Virus record (IMG/VR): IMGVR_UViG_3300027973_000155
Span: 1 to 31,671 of that record
Strand: one strand, 5' to 3'
DNA: 31,671 bases
DNA from: a virus
The notes under the pieces are model-generated. The model searched no databases. It was not told the origin of the DNA and saw nothing but the letters and a program-made list of their open reading frames with translations. This document shows, piece after piece, positions 11,846-21,209 of the stretch; the first letter of the stretch is position 1; each line of letters begins with the position of its first letter. The position numbers were made by a program, and so were the translations under genes.

Positions 11846-13095
11846 TCGAGATAGCCTACAAACCCAGAGAACAACAGCTTGCTATCCATGAACTGATGGA
11901 CAGTAAGCGTTTTGGCGTTGTCGTTGCTCATAGGCGCATGGGTAAGACAGTCTCTGCGATTAACCACTTAATCAAGGATGCTTTGCTCAACCAAAAGGAA
12001 GCCCCTAGATACGCCTACATAGCCCCTACATACGGACAAGCTAAGAGGGTGGCATGGGACTACCTTGTGAAGTATGCAGAGCCTCTGGGTGGCACAAGCA
12101 ATATCTCAGAACTTAGGGTGGACTTCTGGGGTAGGCGCATCCAGTTGTTTGGCTCAGACAATCCAGAAACACTCCGTGGTCAGTATTTTGATGGGGTCAT
12201 TCTTGATGAAATTGGTGACCAGAACCCTAAGATATGGACAGACATAGTAAGACCTGCACTAGCTGACAGGAAGGGCTGGTGTCTCTTTATTGGTACGCCT
12301 AAAGGACACAATCACTTCAAAGAACTGCGAGACAGGGCTGAGAAAGAGGATGGATGGGGTTTGTTAGAGTTCAAAGCATCAGAGACAGGGGTAGTGGATG
12401 ATATTGAACTGAAGGCTGCTAAGAATGAGATGGGTGAGGATAAATACCGCCAAGAGTTTGAGTGTAGCTTTGATGCTGCCGTAGAGGGTTCATACTTTGG
12501 TCAAATCCTTAATGAACTGGAAGAAAAGAAGCATATGCAGGAGATATCCAGAGAGGAGTTAAGCAGAACTTTTACTGCTTGGGACTTGGGAATGGGTGAC
12601 TCTACGTCTATCTGGGTGGCTCAATTGGTGGGTACTGAGGTACGCCTGATTGACTACTACGAGAATCATGGCGTTGGACTAGACCACTACGTTAAGTGGA
12701 TTAAAGACAACGACTATCTCAAAGCAGAGCATATTCTGCCCCATGACGTTAGGGTCAGGGAACTTGGGACAGGTAAGAGCCGAATGGAAATGCTTGAGGA
12801 ATCAGGGCTAGAGGTCAAGATTGCACCCAGAATGGGACTTGATGATGGCATCCAAGCTGTCCGTAGATTACTGCCAAGGTGCTGGTTTAACGTACCTCAA
12901 GTGCAGATTGGACTGAACTGCCTGAGAAATTACCGCAGAGATTACGATGAGAAGCGCAAGATATTCTATGAGCGTCCGTTACATGATTGGTCTAGTCATG
13001 GTTCGGACTCATTCCGCTACTTAGCCCTTGGATTGGATGAAGGACATTCAACGTGGTCTAAGCCTATTAACTCAGCACCGAAATGGATTGTTTAA
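11833..13095 (+). CDS. terL: Terminase large subunit
   Basis: 420 residues, a complete ATPase-nuclease packaging motor. Walker A is AHRRMGKT (32-39), Walker B VILDE (122-126), and the coupling motif GTPKG (154-158). The RNase-H-like nuclease has D251 (AWDLGMGD), D305 (LPHDVR) and D392 (SHGSDSFRY). These are the expected acidic triad. The enzyme drives headful or site-specific packaging into the prohead through the portal encoded just after. It overlaps a small ORF by 1 base (TAATG). Confidence 0.96.
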   Translation: MAEVIEIAYKPREQQLAIHELMDSKRFGVVVAHRRMGKTVSAINHLIKDALLNQKEAPRYAYIAPTYGQAKRVAWDYLVKYAEPLGGTSNISELRVDFWGRRIQLFGSDNPETLRGQYFDGVILDEIGDQNPKIWTDIVRPALADRKGWCLFIGTPKGHNHFKELRDRAEKEDGWGLLEFKASETGVVDDIELKAAKNEMGEDKYRQEFECSFDAAVEGSYFGQILNELEEKKHMQEISREELSRTFTAWDLGMGDSTSIWVAQLVGTEVRLIDYYENHGVGLDHYVKWIKDNDYLKAEHILPHDVRVRELGTGKSRMEMLEESGLEVKIAPRMGLDDGIQAVRRLLPRCWFNVPQVQIGLNCLRNYRRDYDEKRKIFYERPLHDWSSHGSDSFRYLALGLDEGHSTWSKPINSAPKWIV

Positions 13096-13271
13096 TGTAT
13101 GTACAAATGCAGGGCATAAATTTAGCCCCAAAGGTAAAAGAACTTGAAAAACGCATCGAAATGTTGGAAAATGTGGTAAAAGAGTTACAATCCTCGTCAA
13201 GACCGAAACTTGGTCGCCCTCCAAAGGATGCACATGGAAACGAACGACTTGAAGTCGATACTGCAAGCTGA
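13095..13271 (+). CDS. Small coiled-coil protein between terminase and portal
   Basis: 58 residues from ATG 13095 (TAATG with terL). KVKELEKRIEMLENVVKELQ is a clear coiled coil, followed by a basic RPKLGRPPKD tail and polar end. The coding region overlaps the portal start by 38 bases. It may be a packaging accessory or chaperone; no family recognised. The GRPPKD tail is an AT-hook-like sequence. Confidence 0.65.
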   Translation: MYVQMQGINLAPKVKELEKRIEMLENVVKELQSSSRPKLGRPPKDAHGNERLEVDTAS

Positions 13272-15366
13272 GATTGATGACGCTATTGGCTTTATTGAGA
13301 GTGAAACAGTAGAGCAGCGCAAACAGGCTTTAGAAGCGTATCTCCGTCAACCTTATGGCAATGAGGTAGAAGGTAAGTCTTCAATCGTTACAGGTGAAGT
13401 TGCAGAAGCCATTGATGGTGCTTTGCCTTCCCTAGTCCGTATCTTTACAGGCTCAGATGATATTGTAGTTTTTGAGCCTCAAGGCCCGAATGATGAAGCA
13501 TCTGCAAAACAAGCGACACAGTATTGCAACTGGGTTTTTAGCCGTGATAACGAAGGCGTGGCTATTCTCCATGATTGGTTCAAGGATGCTCTGCTTCAAA
13601 AGAATGGAATCATAAAAGCGTATTGGGAAGACAAAGAAGACATTACCAAAGAGCGTTATTTTGACTTGTCTAATGACGAGTTAGCAATGCTGATGAGTGA
13701 TGAGACTATGGAGATTGTCGAGCAAGATACGACAGAGTTTCCAATATTTGACCCGATGGGACAGCCAGTTATAGACCCTATGGGTGCGCCTGTGATGGGT
13801 GCTACTCATAACGTAGTTGTGCAACAAAAGAAAAAGTCAGGCAAGGTAACGATTGAGAACGTACCGCCAGAGGAGTTCTTGATTAGCAAGAAGGCTCGTA
13901 CTATTGCTGATAGCCCATTTGTGGCTCATAGGCAGATGTTGACTCGTAGCACATTGATTGCTATGGGTTTTAACAAAGACCAAGTAGAGAGTTTACAGAT
14001 GGGTGATGCTTTGGCTTATACGCCAGAGCGTGTGGCTCGTTATGCTGCTGGTGAGCAACCCTACCAAGTTCAGACTGATGACCCTTCAATGCAAGAGATT
14101 GAAGTCTTTGAGTGCTATGTCAAAACTGATATAGATGGAAAAGGCATTGCTTCTTTGACTCAAGTTTTCTATGCAGGAAATGAGATTCTTCAAGATGAGA
14201 AAGGCAAAGAGATTATTGAGGAAACAGACTATGTTCCTTTCCACTCAATTTGTCCTATTCCAATTCCGCATAAGTTCTTTGGTAACTCACTAGCTGACAG
14301 AACAGTTGACTTACAGTTAATCAAGACCACTATCACTCGTCAGATGTTGGATAACTTATATCTGACAAATAATGCACGAGTGGTAGCTGTTGAAGGTCAG
14401 GTAAACCTTGATGACTTGCTTACATCTACTGCTGGTGGTGTGATTCGTGCCAAGTCTCCTAATGCTGTTCAACAGTTAGTTGTGCAGAACGTGGCAAATC
14501 AGGCTTTCCCAATGCTTCAGTATTTGGACACAGTACAGTCTAAGCGTACAGGTGTTAGTGATGCTTCACAGGGTTTAGACCCTTCTATCTTGCAGAACGT
14601 AACGGCAGCAGCAGTAGCTTCTATGCAACAAGCTGGCGCAGGTAAGATTGAACTGATTGCTCGAATATTTGCTGAGACAGGCGTTAAGTCTTTGTTCAAA
14701 GGCATCCTTCACTTGCTCTGTAAGTACCAAGACAAGGCTCGCATGGTGCGTATGCGTGGTGAGTTTGTAGAGTTTGACCCTCGTACATGGGCTAACCAAT
14801 ATGACGTGTCTATCAACGTGGGTCTGGGTGCTGGAAACCGACAAGAGCAGATGGCTATGCTGTCTATGGTTCTTGCTAAACAAGAACAGTTGATTGGTCA
14901 GTACGGCCCTGCTAACCCTTACGTTTCCCCTGCACAGTATCGTGGCACATTGGGACGCATGGTAGAGATTGCTGGCTTCAAAGATAGTGCTGAATTCTAC
15001 AAAGCAATTACGCCAGAGCAAGACCAGATGCTCTCTAATCCTCCTCCACAGCAACAGCAAATGCCTCCAGAAATACAAGCATTGATGGCTAGAACACAAG
15101 CTGAGATACAAGCTAACCAAGCTAAAGCACAAGCTGACTTGCAGATGCAACAACAGCAGATGCAGATTGATATGCAAATGGCTGAACAGAAGGCTGCTCT
15201 TGAAATGCAATTGATGCGGGAGAAAGAAATGGCTAAGTTGCAACTTGAGCGTGAGAAACAACAGGCTTACTTTGCATTGAAGCAACAAGAGTTTGAAGCA
15301 GAAGCACAATTGAAAGCAATGAAGATTGGTGCTGGCATTACATCCAACGTAGAAATTAGGGGTTAA
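13234..15366 (+). CDS. Portal protein, P22-like
   Basis: About 710 residues, close to P22 gp1 in length. The start at ATG 13234 (METNDLKS) is chosen because AAAGG lies six bases upstream. The N-terminal half has typical podoviral portal blocks (RQPYGNEVEGKSSIVTGEVA, LHDWFKDALLQKNGIIKAYW, PPEEFLISKKA). The C-terminal 110 residues are a Gln/Met/Ala-rich long helix (from about residue 600 onward), like the P22 barrel. It forms the DNA channel and binds terminase and adaptor. Confidence 0.92.
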   Translation: METNDLKSILQAEIDDAIGFIESETVEQRKQALEAYLRQPYGNEVEGKSSIVTGEVAEAIDGALPSLVRIFTGSDDIVVFEPQGPNDEASAKQATQYCNWVFSRDNEGVAILHDWFKDALLQKNGIIKAYWEDKEDITKERYFDLSNDELAMLMSDETMEIVEQDTTEFPIFDPMGQPVIDPMGAPVMGATHNVVVQQKKKSGKVTIENVPPEEFLISKKARTIADSPFVAHRQMLTRSTLIAMGFNKDQVESLQMGDALAYTPERVARYAAGEQPYQVQTDDPSMQEIEVFECYVKTDIDGKGIASLTQVFYAGNEILQDEKGKEIIEETDYVPFHSICPIPIPHKFFGNSLADRTVDLQLIKTTITRQMLDNLYLTNNARVVAVEGQVNLDDLLTSTAGGVIRAKSPNAVQQLVVQNVANQAFPMLQYLDTVQSKRTGVSDASQGLDPSILQNVTAAAVASMQQAGAGKIELIARIFAETGVKSLFKGILHLLCKYQDKARMVRMRGEFVEFDPRTWANQYDVSINVGLGAGNRQEQMAMLSMVLAKQEQLIGQYGPANPYVSPAQYRGTLGRMVEIAGFKDSAEFYKAITPEQDQMLSNPPPQQQQMPPEIQALMARTQAEIQANQAKAQADLQMQQQQMQIDMQMAEQKAALEMQLMREKEMAKLQLEREKQQAYFALKQQEFEAEAQLKAMKIGAGITSNVEIRG

Positions 15367-15368
15367 AT

Positions 15369-17009
15369 ATGGCTACAGCACCAGTTTATTACACAGACCA
15401 GTTAGTTAAAGAATACATTGATAAAAACTTTGCAGGTAAAACTGGCGCAGAACTATATAACGCTGTAGCTGATGAAGCTGCTAAACAGGGCGTATCAGCA
15501 GAGCAAATTGGGCGTGTGCTTGGGTTTGATACTGCTGCTGTAAACAAATACGCTACAGACATTGGAAAGCCACTTGTTGCAGAACAAAAAGCACTCACGG
15601 ATGTAATTGATTACGCCTATAACACTCAGTTTGGGCGTGACCCCACAGCGCAAGAAGCAAAAGAAGCACAAGCATATTTAACTGGCGGTGGAACTAATAC
15701 TAACCAACAAAACTCTGTGCGTGGTACTGGAATTCTTAACCAAAGTTTAGAAGGCTATAACTACGATACCCAGAGCATTATTTCTGGTTATCGAAGCACA
15801 CTAGGACGTAACCCTACGCAGACTGAGTATGTTTCTGCTATGGCTACATTGGGCTATGACCCATTTAATCCTACTGTTCTTGGTGAGGCTGGTAAGTTAT
15901 CGGCTAATGTTGCTGCGCTAGAAAGTGACCCATTTGCAGGTCGTTATGCAAACGTCAATCCCTATGGAACTTATGACGTAGCTACACAGACATATAAACT
16001 TGATGGGACATTGCCAAACATTTCTCAGACTTCTCAAGGTAATAGTGTCCAGTTTATTAGTCCTGTTACGCAAAGACCTATTACCACTTCATTTGTAAAT
16101 GGTAAGTTGGTTGTTAAGGATGGTGTAGATACTCTTACTGGTGAGCAAGCGCAATCAGCAATTAACCTTGCATTGAATACTGGTGCATTGACAGCAACTG
16201 AGTACAAAAACCTAACTGGTGCATTGGCTAGTGCTAAATCAATGGATGATGTTTACAAGGCTTTTGGTACACCACAAGCAGTAGCGGCACTAGACCCTAA
16301 CTATGGCTTTCAGTTGGGTGTGGGTAAGACGTTAGCCCAAGCACAAGCAAACTCTGTTGGTGTACAGGCTTTAGTTGACCAAGCTGCTGCCGCTAATGGC
16401 GGTAGGTTACCTGCTAACTTTTCTGTAGCTAACTTGGCTAAAACGGCTAATGTACCTTTCCAATTTGGTCAACCAACTTATAACAAGGCTTTTACGACTG
16501 ATACAGGTAAAACAATTACGACATTGGCTAAGTCGCCAACAGTAATGTATAACCCTGCTAATCCTAACGCACCATTTAATTTTAACCCTGCAAACGTATA
16601 TCAAGAGCCAGTTACGGCAGGTCAATTCCGTGAGTTGTTCCCTTCATTTGGTGAATCAAAGCGTTTAGCGCAGGGAATTATTAACGAGCGTCCTAGTACA
16701 CAAAGCATTGTGAACATGATTCAAGGCGCAAATGTAAGCCCTACATATAGACCGCCTCCAACTATTGCTGCGCCTACTGGATTGATGGACGCTTGGAAGG
16801 CAGCAGAAACATCTGGAAACTATGGTGATGTAGCTAATATGCTTAAAGGCGTATCAGTTAATGATTTGCGTAACTATGGTGCTTCACCTGCCGACATTCA
16901 ATATATTACATCTCGTCCTGAGATAGCAGGTTTATTCCCAACTGGAACAACTGCTAGCACAACTGCTACACCTTCTTTAAACAACGTGTTAAGCATGATT
17001 GGCAGATAA
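15369..17009 (+). CDS. Large virion-associated protein with two DUF4214-like repeats
   Basis: 546 residues. Residues 83-106 (AYNTQFGRDPTAQEAKEAQA) and 141-162 (YRSTLGRNPTQTEYVSAMAT) are two copies of an (F/L)GR(D/N)PT helical motif, as in DUF4214-type repeats. The rest is rich in Ala, Thr, Asn and Gly and seems to be beta or disordered. It lies between portal and scaffold. It could be an internal or head-fibre protein. No firm family. Confidence 0.65.
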   Translation: MATAPVYYTDQLVKEYIDKNFAGKTGAELYNAVADEAAKQGVSAEQIGRVLGFDTAAVNKYATDIGKPLVAEQKALTDVIDYAYNTQFGRDPTAQEAKEAQAYLTGGGTNTNQQNSVRGTGILNQSLEGYNYDTQSIISGYRSTLGRNPTQTEYVSAMATLGYDPFNPTVLGEAGKLSANVAALESDPFAGRYANVNPYGTYDVATQTYKLDGTLPNISQTSQGNSVQFISPVTQRPITTSFVNGKLVVKDGVDTLTGEQAQSAINLALNTGALTATEYKNLTGALASAKSMDDVYKAFGTPQAVAALDPNYGFQLGVGKTLAQAQANSVGVQALVDQAAAANGGRLPANFSVANLAKTANVPFQFGQPTYNKAFTTDTGKTITTLAKSPTVMYNPANPNAPFNFNPANVYQEPVTAGQFRELFPSFGESKRLAQGIINERPSTQSIVNMIQGANVSPTYRPPPTIAAPTGLMDAWKAAETSGNYGDVANMLKGVSVNDLRNYGASPADIQYITSRPEIAGLFPTGTTASTTATPSLNNVLSMIGR

Positions 17010-17011
17010 CC

Positions 17012-18016
17012 ATGAACTATCAAGAATTGCGTAGCTTAGTTGGTGGTGATGCGCCTCAGAGTGCTTCCTATGAGGATATTATTTCTGGTATTCAAAGCCA
17101 GTATCGTCCACAGACACAGTTTGTACCCACAAGGTCATTGCTGGACATGATTGGTACTCAGTTACCCGACCAACCTAGAATTGCTTATGGCTCTTTGTTA
17201 CAGGCGCAACCCAGAGTATTGCCAGAAAAGTTTGATATTACTAAATACACAACTAAGACTGAAGGCGATACAACTACAACTACAGATACTGGTCTTACTG
17301 GTGGCGATAGTGGTGGAGATGGTGGTAATGTTGGAACTACTGGTAACTCAGGGGTTACTGTAAATGCTGATGGTACTGTTACAGCAAACACAGTAAACCA
17401 AGGTCTAGCCTCAGTTGTTGGCATGGTTACTGGTTTACCACTTGGATTGGTTGCGTCAATAACAAATGCAATAAATAATGCTACTGCAAATATAGCAAAT
17501 GCAGCCATTACTCAAGCAGATGTAGATAGCATTGCTACTACTGGTAATACAGCAACGGCTGGCGCAACTGGTACTGGCGCAGCAGCCGCAGCAGCAGGAA
17601 CGGCAGCAGCAGCCGCAGCAAGTGCAGCAGGAATGTCAGATGCAGCCGCAGCAGCCGCAGGTCAAGCAGCCGCAGATGCAACAGTTGGTGGTGCTTCAGC
17701 AGCCGCAGCAGCATCGGCAGCAGCCGCAGCAGCCGCAGCAGCCGATAGTGCAGGTAATAGTGGAATTGCAGGGGATACAGGGCCAAGCGGAATTGGTGAT
17801 GGCGTTGGCGATGGAACTGCTTTTGCTAGAGGTGGCTTAGTTACCATGAACAGATTGATGGGCGCAAACCCAATGGGTCAAGACGATGGTTATGCCTCAT
17901 TGCAGTCTGGTGAGTACGTCATTAAGAAAAACGCTGTCGATAAGTATGGTGAGGAATTCCTTGGGTTGCTTAACTCTGGAAAACTTACAAAGAAACAAAT
18001 TAAATCACTTCTATGA
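17012..18016 (+). CDS. Ala-rich low-complexity protein with conserved C-terminal domain
   Basis: 334 residues. Residues about 80-115 are Thr/Gly/Asp-rich, and residues about 188-245 form long alanine runs (coded by GCA/GCC repeats). The last 60 residues, with FARGGLVTMNRLMG, DDGYASLQSGEYVIKKNAVD, and KYGEEFLGLLNSGKL, resemble a small C-terminal domain seen in phage structural and tape-measure-like proteins. It may be flexible and packed in the virion. It overlaps the next gene by 4 bases. Confidence 0.65.
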   Translation: MNYQELRSLVGGDAPQSASYEDIISGIQSQYRPQTQFVPTRSLLDMIGTQLPDQPRIAYGSLLQAQPRVLPEKFDITKYTTKTEGDTTTTTDTGLTGGDSGGDGGNVGTTGNSGVTVNADGTVTANTVNQGLASVVGMVTGLPLGLVASITNAINNATANIANAAITQADVDSIATTGNTATAGATGTGAAAAAAGTAAAAAASAAGMSDAAAAAAGQAAADATVGGASAAAAASAAAAAAAAADSAGNSGIAGDTGPSGIGDGVGDGTAFARGGLVTMNRLMGANPMGQDDGYASLQSGEYVIKKNAVDKYGEEFLGLLNSGKLTKKQIKSLL

Positions 18017-18255
18017 ACGATAAAGCGGTTCTGGCTCAATGGGCTAAAAACTTACTAAACGATGACTTTTTCAAAGAAGTATTAAATAACTTGAAAAATG
18101 AACAGATTAGTGTGATAATTAACACAAGTGCAGAAGAATGTGATAGGCGTGAAGACGCTTATCGGCACATAAAGACTATTGAATTGATTACAGGACACCT
18201 AGAAGGTTTAGCCTCGGAAACTGTGATTAGAGAGAAGAAGTGGAAAATTCTGTAG
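18013..18255 (+). CDS. Hypothetical helical protein, 80 residues
   Basis: MNDKAVLAQWAKNLLNDDFF, then LNNLKNEQISVIINTSAEEC, then AYRHIKTIELITGHLEGLAS. It is helical and fits the small genes found just before scaffold genes in podoviruses, where function is unknown. It overlaps the previous gene by 4 bases (ATGA). Two hairpins follow it. Confidence 0.65.
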   Translation: MNDKAVLAQWAKNLLNDDFFKEVLNNLKNEQISVIINTSAEECDRREDAYRHIKTIELITGHLEGLASETVIREKKWKIL

Positions 18256-18289
18256 CCTAAAAGCTACCCTCCGTCCAGAAGGTTTCTGG
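18252..18289 (+). other. Tandem hairpins before the scaffold gene
   Basis: GTAGC-CTAAAA-GCTAC (18252-18267) and CCAGAA-GGT-TTCTGG (18275-18289). Neither has a T-run. They lie between the 80-residue gene and the scaffold gene and may stabilise or process the late mRNA. Confidence 0.4.
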
Positions 18290-18307
18290 CGATTATTGAG
18301 ATGACAA

Positions 18308-19231
18308 ATGGAAAACACCAACCCTAATGGGAGTGAAAGCCTAGATGTAAACCAAGCCGCTTCAGCGTTTGAAAGTCTGATGGGTGATTCTGAGGAAGCT
18401 GACAACAGCCAAACCGAAGGTCAACCAGAGTACGAACAAGAGACTGACGAAGTTGAGTATTCAGAGGAATCTGATGAACCAAAGCCTAGATATAAAGTTA
18501 AGGCATCTGGTGAGGAAGTCGAAGTAGAACTAGACGAACTTATCAAGGGTTATCAACAAGGTACGGACTACACAAAGAAGTCTCAGGCTCTAGCTGAACA
18601 ACGTAAGGCGATTGAAGCTGAACGTAGTCACTTAGAGTATGTTAAACAAGAGCGACAAGCATACGCCCAGAAGTTGCAAGCGTTGGATAGCTTCCTTACG
18701 CAGCAGCATCAGGGTGTGGACTTAGAAGTTTTAAAGGAAACAGACCCTATCGGTTATGCGGTAGCGGTAGCGGAACAGAGCCAGCGTGAGAAGCAGTTAG
18801 CAGTAGTGAGGAATGAACAGCAACGCATTGCCCAACAGCAACAAGCAGAGCAACAATCCCAACTGCAAAACCATCTCCGTCAAGAATCTGAGAAGCTAGT
18901 TAGTCTTATTCCTGAGTTAGCGACACCACAGGGTGATGCGGTACGGAAACAAATCCGTGACTATGCGAAGTCTGTAGGTTGGTCTGACCAAGAACTCAGT
19001 TCCGTGTATGACAGTCGTGCTGTACATACCTTGTATAAGGCAATGAAGTATGAGCAACTTCAAAAGAGCAAACCAGAGTTAAATAAAAAACTCTTGGCTG
19101 CCCCTAAGATGATGCGTAGTGGTACTTCTGCACCTCCTACAAGGTCTGCACAAGATAAACAGGTTATGCAAAGGTTGCGTGAAACTGGAAAAGTTACTGA
19201 CGCAGCAAAAGCATTTGAACGATTTTTATAA
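18308..19231 (+). CDS. Scaffolding protein
   Basis: 307 residues. An acidic N-terminus (to about 58) is followed by YKVKASGEEVEVELDELIKG, TDYTKKSQALAEQRKAIEAE, and a long Gln/Glu-rich helical region, then a basic C-terminal end (KKLLAAPKMMRSG). This is the standard layout of phage scaffolding proteins directly before the capsid gene. It would drive prohead assembly and then leave. The start has GAG upstream. Confidence 0.88.
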   Translation: MENTNPNGSESLDVNQAASAFESLMGDSEEADNSQTEGQPEYEQETDEVEYSEESDEPKPRYKVKASGEEVEVELDELIKGYQQGTDYTKKSQALAEQRKAIEAERSHLEYVKQERQAYAQKLQALDSFLTQQHQGVDLEVLKETDPIGYAVAVAEQSQREKQLAVVRNEQQRIAQQQQAEQQSQLQNHLRQESEKLVSLIPELATPQGDAVRKQIRDYAKSVGWSDQELSSVYDSRAVHTLYKAMKYEQLQKSKPELNKKLLAAPKMMRSGTSAPPTRSAQDKQVMQRLRETGKVTDAAKAFERFL

Positions 19232-19249
19232 ATTTTGGAGTATTAAATT

Positions 19250-20194
19250 ATGGCTACCTATCAAACGTACACCGCTATTGGTCAGCGTGAAGACCTTACA
19301 GATGTTATTTATAACATCTCACCAACCGACACGCCCATGATGAGTTCCATCGGCAAGACTAAAGCAACTGCTGTTTACCATGAGTGGCAAACGGATTCGC
19401 TCGCTAGTGCTGCTTTAAATGTAACTGTAGAAGGTGCAACGGCATCTGACATTACTATTTCTCCTACGACTCGTGTAGGAAATCGTTGCCAGATTTCACA
19501 GAAGACAATCAAGATTTCTAACACCTTGCAAGCAGTAGATAAAGCTGGTCGTAAGTCTGAAAAGGCTTATAACTTGGCTAAAGCATCTGCTGAAATCAAG
19601 CGTGATATGGAATTGACATTGTTGAGCAATCAAGTTGCTACCAATGGTAACTCCTCTACTGCTCGTGCTTTGGGTGGTTTGCAAGCATGGTTGGCTACCA
19701 ACTACTCTGGCGGCACTTCTGGTGTTGCTGGTGCATCTGGCACTACTGCTCGTACAAACGGCACTAACCGCACTTTCACAGAAGCAATCTTGCAAACTGT
19801 TGTTAAGAGCGTTTATACCGCAGGTGGCAATCCTAAAATCTTGATGGTTACTCCTGCTCACAAGCAAACAGTATCAGGATTTGCTGGTATTGCTGCACAG
19901 CGTTACATGGCCCCTACAAATGCACCTACGACTATCATCGGGGCGGCAGATGTTTATTTGTCAGATTTCGGTACTCTGAGCGTGGTTCCATCACGTTTTA
20001 TGAACAGCACCAACTCTGCTGACGATGTTGCTTTCTTGCTTGACCCTGACATGGCTGCTGTAGCTTATCTGCGTCCTTTTACAACCAATGAGTTGGCTGT
20101 TACTGGTGACAACGAATCTACACAACTGTTGGCTGAGTTCACATTAGAAGTTCGTAACGAAGCTGCACACGGCATCATTGCTGACTTGACCTAA
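19250..20194 (+). CDS. Major capsid protein, DUF5309 type
   Basis: 314 residues. MATYQTYTAIGQREDLTDVI, then ISPTDTPMMSSIGKTKATAV, then EWQTDSLASAALNVTVEGA are typical of DUF5309 (PF17236) capsid proteins with an HK97-like fold. The end has FLLDPDMAAVAYLRPFTTNE and TLEVRNEAAHGII. GGAG lies upstream of the ATG. Directly after the scaffold and before a strong terminator, as expected for the most highly expressed gene. Confidence 0.92.
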   Translation: MATYQTYTAIGQREDLTDVIYNISPTDTPMMSSIGKTKATAVYHEWQTDSLASAALNVTVEGATASDITISPTTRVGNRCQISQKTIKISNTLQAVDKAGRKSEKAYNLAKASAEIKRDMELTLLSNQVATNGNSSTARALGGLQAWLATNYSGGTSGVAGASGTTARTNGTNRTFTEAILQTVVKSVYTAGGNPKILMVTPAHKQTVSGFAGIAAQRYMAPTNAPTTIIGAADVYLSDFGTLSVVPSRFMNSTNSADDVAFLLDPDMAAVAYLRPFTTNELAVTGDNESTQLLAEFTLEVRNEAAHGIIADLT

Positions 20195-20211
20195 TAGTTA
20201 GGTGACTCTCA

Positions 20212-20250
20212 AAATGCCTCAGACTAACCCTCTGGGGCATTTCTTTTTCT
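20212..20250 (+). terminator. Strong terminator after the capsid gene
   Basis: A hairpin AAATGCC-T-CAGA, loop CTAACCC, TCTG-G-GGCATTT, then CTTTTTCT. It would limit read-through from the capsid gene into tail genes. Confidence 0.85.
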
Positions 20251-20258
20251 AGCAAAAC

Positions 20259-20267
20259 TGATAGAAT
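20259..20267 (+). promoter_or_regulatory. Extended -10 promoter giving a leaderless tail-gene transcript
   Basis: TGATAGAAT with TAGAAT at 20262-20267. The predicted start, seven bases on, is A20274, the first base of the next ATG. No Shine-Dalgarno sequence lies before this ATG. The arrangement copies that at 6649-6664. Confidence 0.55.
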
Positions 20268-20273
20268 TAGTGT

Positions 20274-20588
20274 ATGCAAAACCCTGTTAAATTTAGAGAT
20301 TCTGTAGTCCATGCTGATGGTGAGGGCGGTATTGTCATTGAGACTAAGCAAGACATTACAGGAATCATTGAGCAGAACAAAAAGGAATATAACTCCTTTG
20401 ATGAACGTGCTAAATGGTCAGATGAGTTGTTTGGTAACAAGATAGCATCTATACCATTTACAGTTATTGATGAACTCAATAAACAAGGCGTTATGCGTGG
20501 CTTTGATGTAATTGATGAAAAAAGATTCAAAGCGTGGTTAAACGAGCGTGATAACAGAGTTTTTAGAACTCGGACAGGAGTTGTATGA
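20274..20588 (+). CDS. Hypothetical head or neck protein, 104 residues
   Basis: MQNPVKFRDSVVHADGEGGI, then ITGIIEQNKKEYNSFDERAK, ending in RFKAWLNERDNRVFRTRTG. The C-terminal FKAWLN-RDNRVFRTR pattern recurs in small proteins after DUF5309 capsids in podoviruses. It may be a head completion protein; not proven. Predicted to be made from a leaderless mRNA. The stop overlaps the next start (ATGA). Confidence 0.7.
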   Translation: MQNPVKFRDSVVHADGEGGIVIETKQDITGIIEQNKKEYNSFDERAKWSDELFGNKIASIPFTVIDELNKQGVMRGFDVIDEKRFKAWLNERDNRVFRTRTGVV

Positions 20589-21205
20589 GTTTCACGACAT
20601 ACTCTGATTTAAAGACTTCCATAGCCAGTTATTTGGCTAGGTCTGACTTAACTTCACAGATTCCAGACTTTATTACATTTGCTGAAAATCGTTTACGCAG
20701 AGAACTGCGTATTCGTCAGATGTTAAAGTCTGTAACAACTGCAACTGTCTCAGGAGATAGCACAGTAGAAGTTCCTAGCGACTTCTTGGAGATTCGTGAT
20801 TTTGTTGTAATGACAAACCCAATTCAACCATTGAGTTACTCTAGCCCATCATCGTTATCTAATGACCCAAGAACATCAGAAGTTGGTGTTCCTAAGTCTT
20901 ACACTATTCTTGCAAGTGAGTTTCAATTAGCACCTGCACCTGATGGTGTTTATACACTGAAGTTATTGTATTATTCTGCGCCAGCATATTTATCTACATC
21001 AAATACAAATAATGCGTTTTTAAATACTGCGCCAGATGCTTTGCTTTATGCTTCTTTGATTGAAGCAGAGCCTTATCTAATGAATGATGCTCGTATAAAT
21101 ACATGGGGAACTATGTACGATAGAGCAATTTCTTCTCTCACTAGGTCTGATGAAAACACTCAGTATTCTGGTGTACCCCTGTCAATCAAATTAACTGCAA
21201 GGTGA
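20585..21205 (+). CDS. Head-tail adaptor protein
   Basis: 206 residues. SFTTYSDLKTSIASYLARSD, PDFITFAENRLRRELRIRQM, VPSDFLEIRDFVV, and LKLLYYSAPAYL are the usual blocks of phage adaptor proteins (gp4 or tail-tube-A-like, often called 'phage adaptor protein'). It binds below the portal and connects to the nozzle. AGGAG lies before ATG 20585. It overlaps the previous gene by 4 bases. Confidence 0.82.
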   Translation: MSFTTYSDLKTSIASYLARSDLTSQIPDFITFAENRLRRELRIRQMLKSVTTATVSGDSTVEVPSDFLEIRDFVVMTNPIQPLSYSSPSSLSNDPRTSEVGVPKSYTILASEFQLAPAPDGVYTLKLLYYSAPAYLSTSNTNNAFLNTAPDALLYASLIEAEPYLMNDARINTWGTMYDRAISSLTRSDENTQYSGVPLSIKLTAR

Positions 21206-21209
21206 AATC

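Noticed and set aside
14575-15309. 244-residue open frame on the minus strand
   Set aside because: It is the antisense of the Gln-rich end of the portal gene; composition is Leu/His/Ser low-complexity, and no ribosome site or domain is present.
17532-17840. Gln-rich frame on the plus strand
   Set aside because: It is a frame-shifted reading of the GCA/GCC alanine repeats in the 17012 gene; no start context.
18252-18289. Terminator before the scaffold gene
   Set aside because: Two hairpins are present but neither is followed by a T-run.
19210-19250. Promoter (TATAAA) just before the capsid gene
   Set aside because: TATAAA occurs at the end of the scaffold gene, but no -35 at proper spacing was found.
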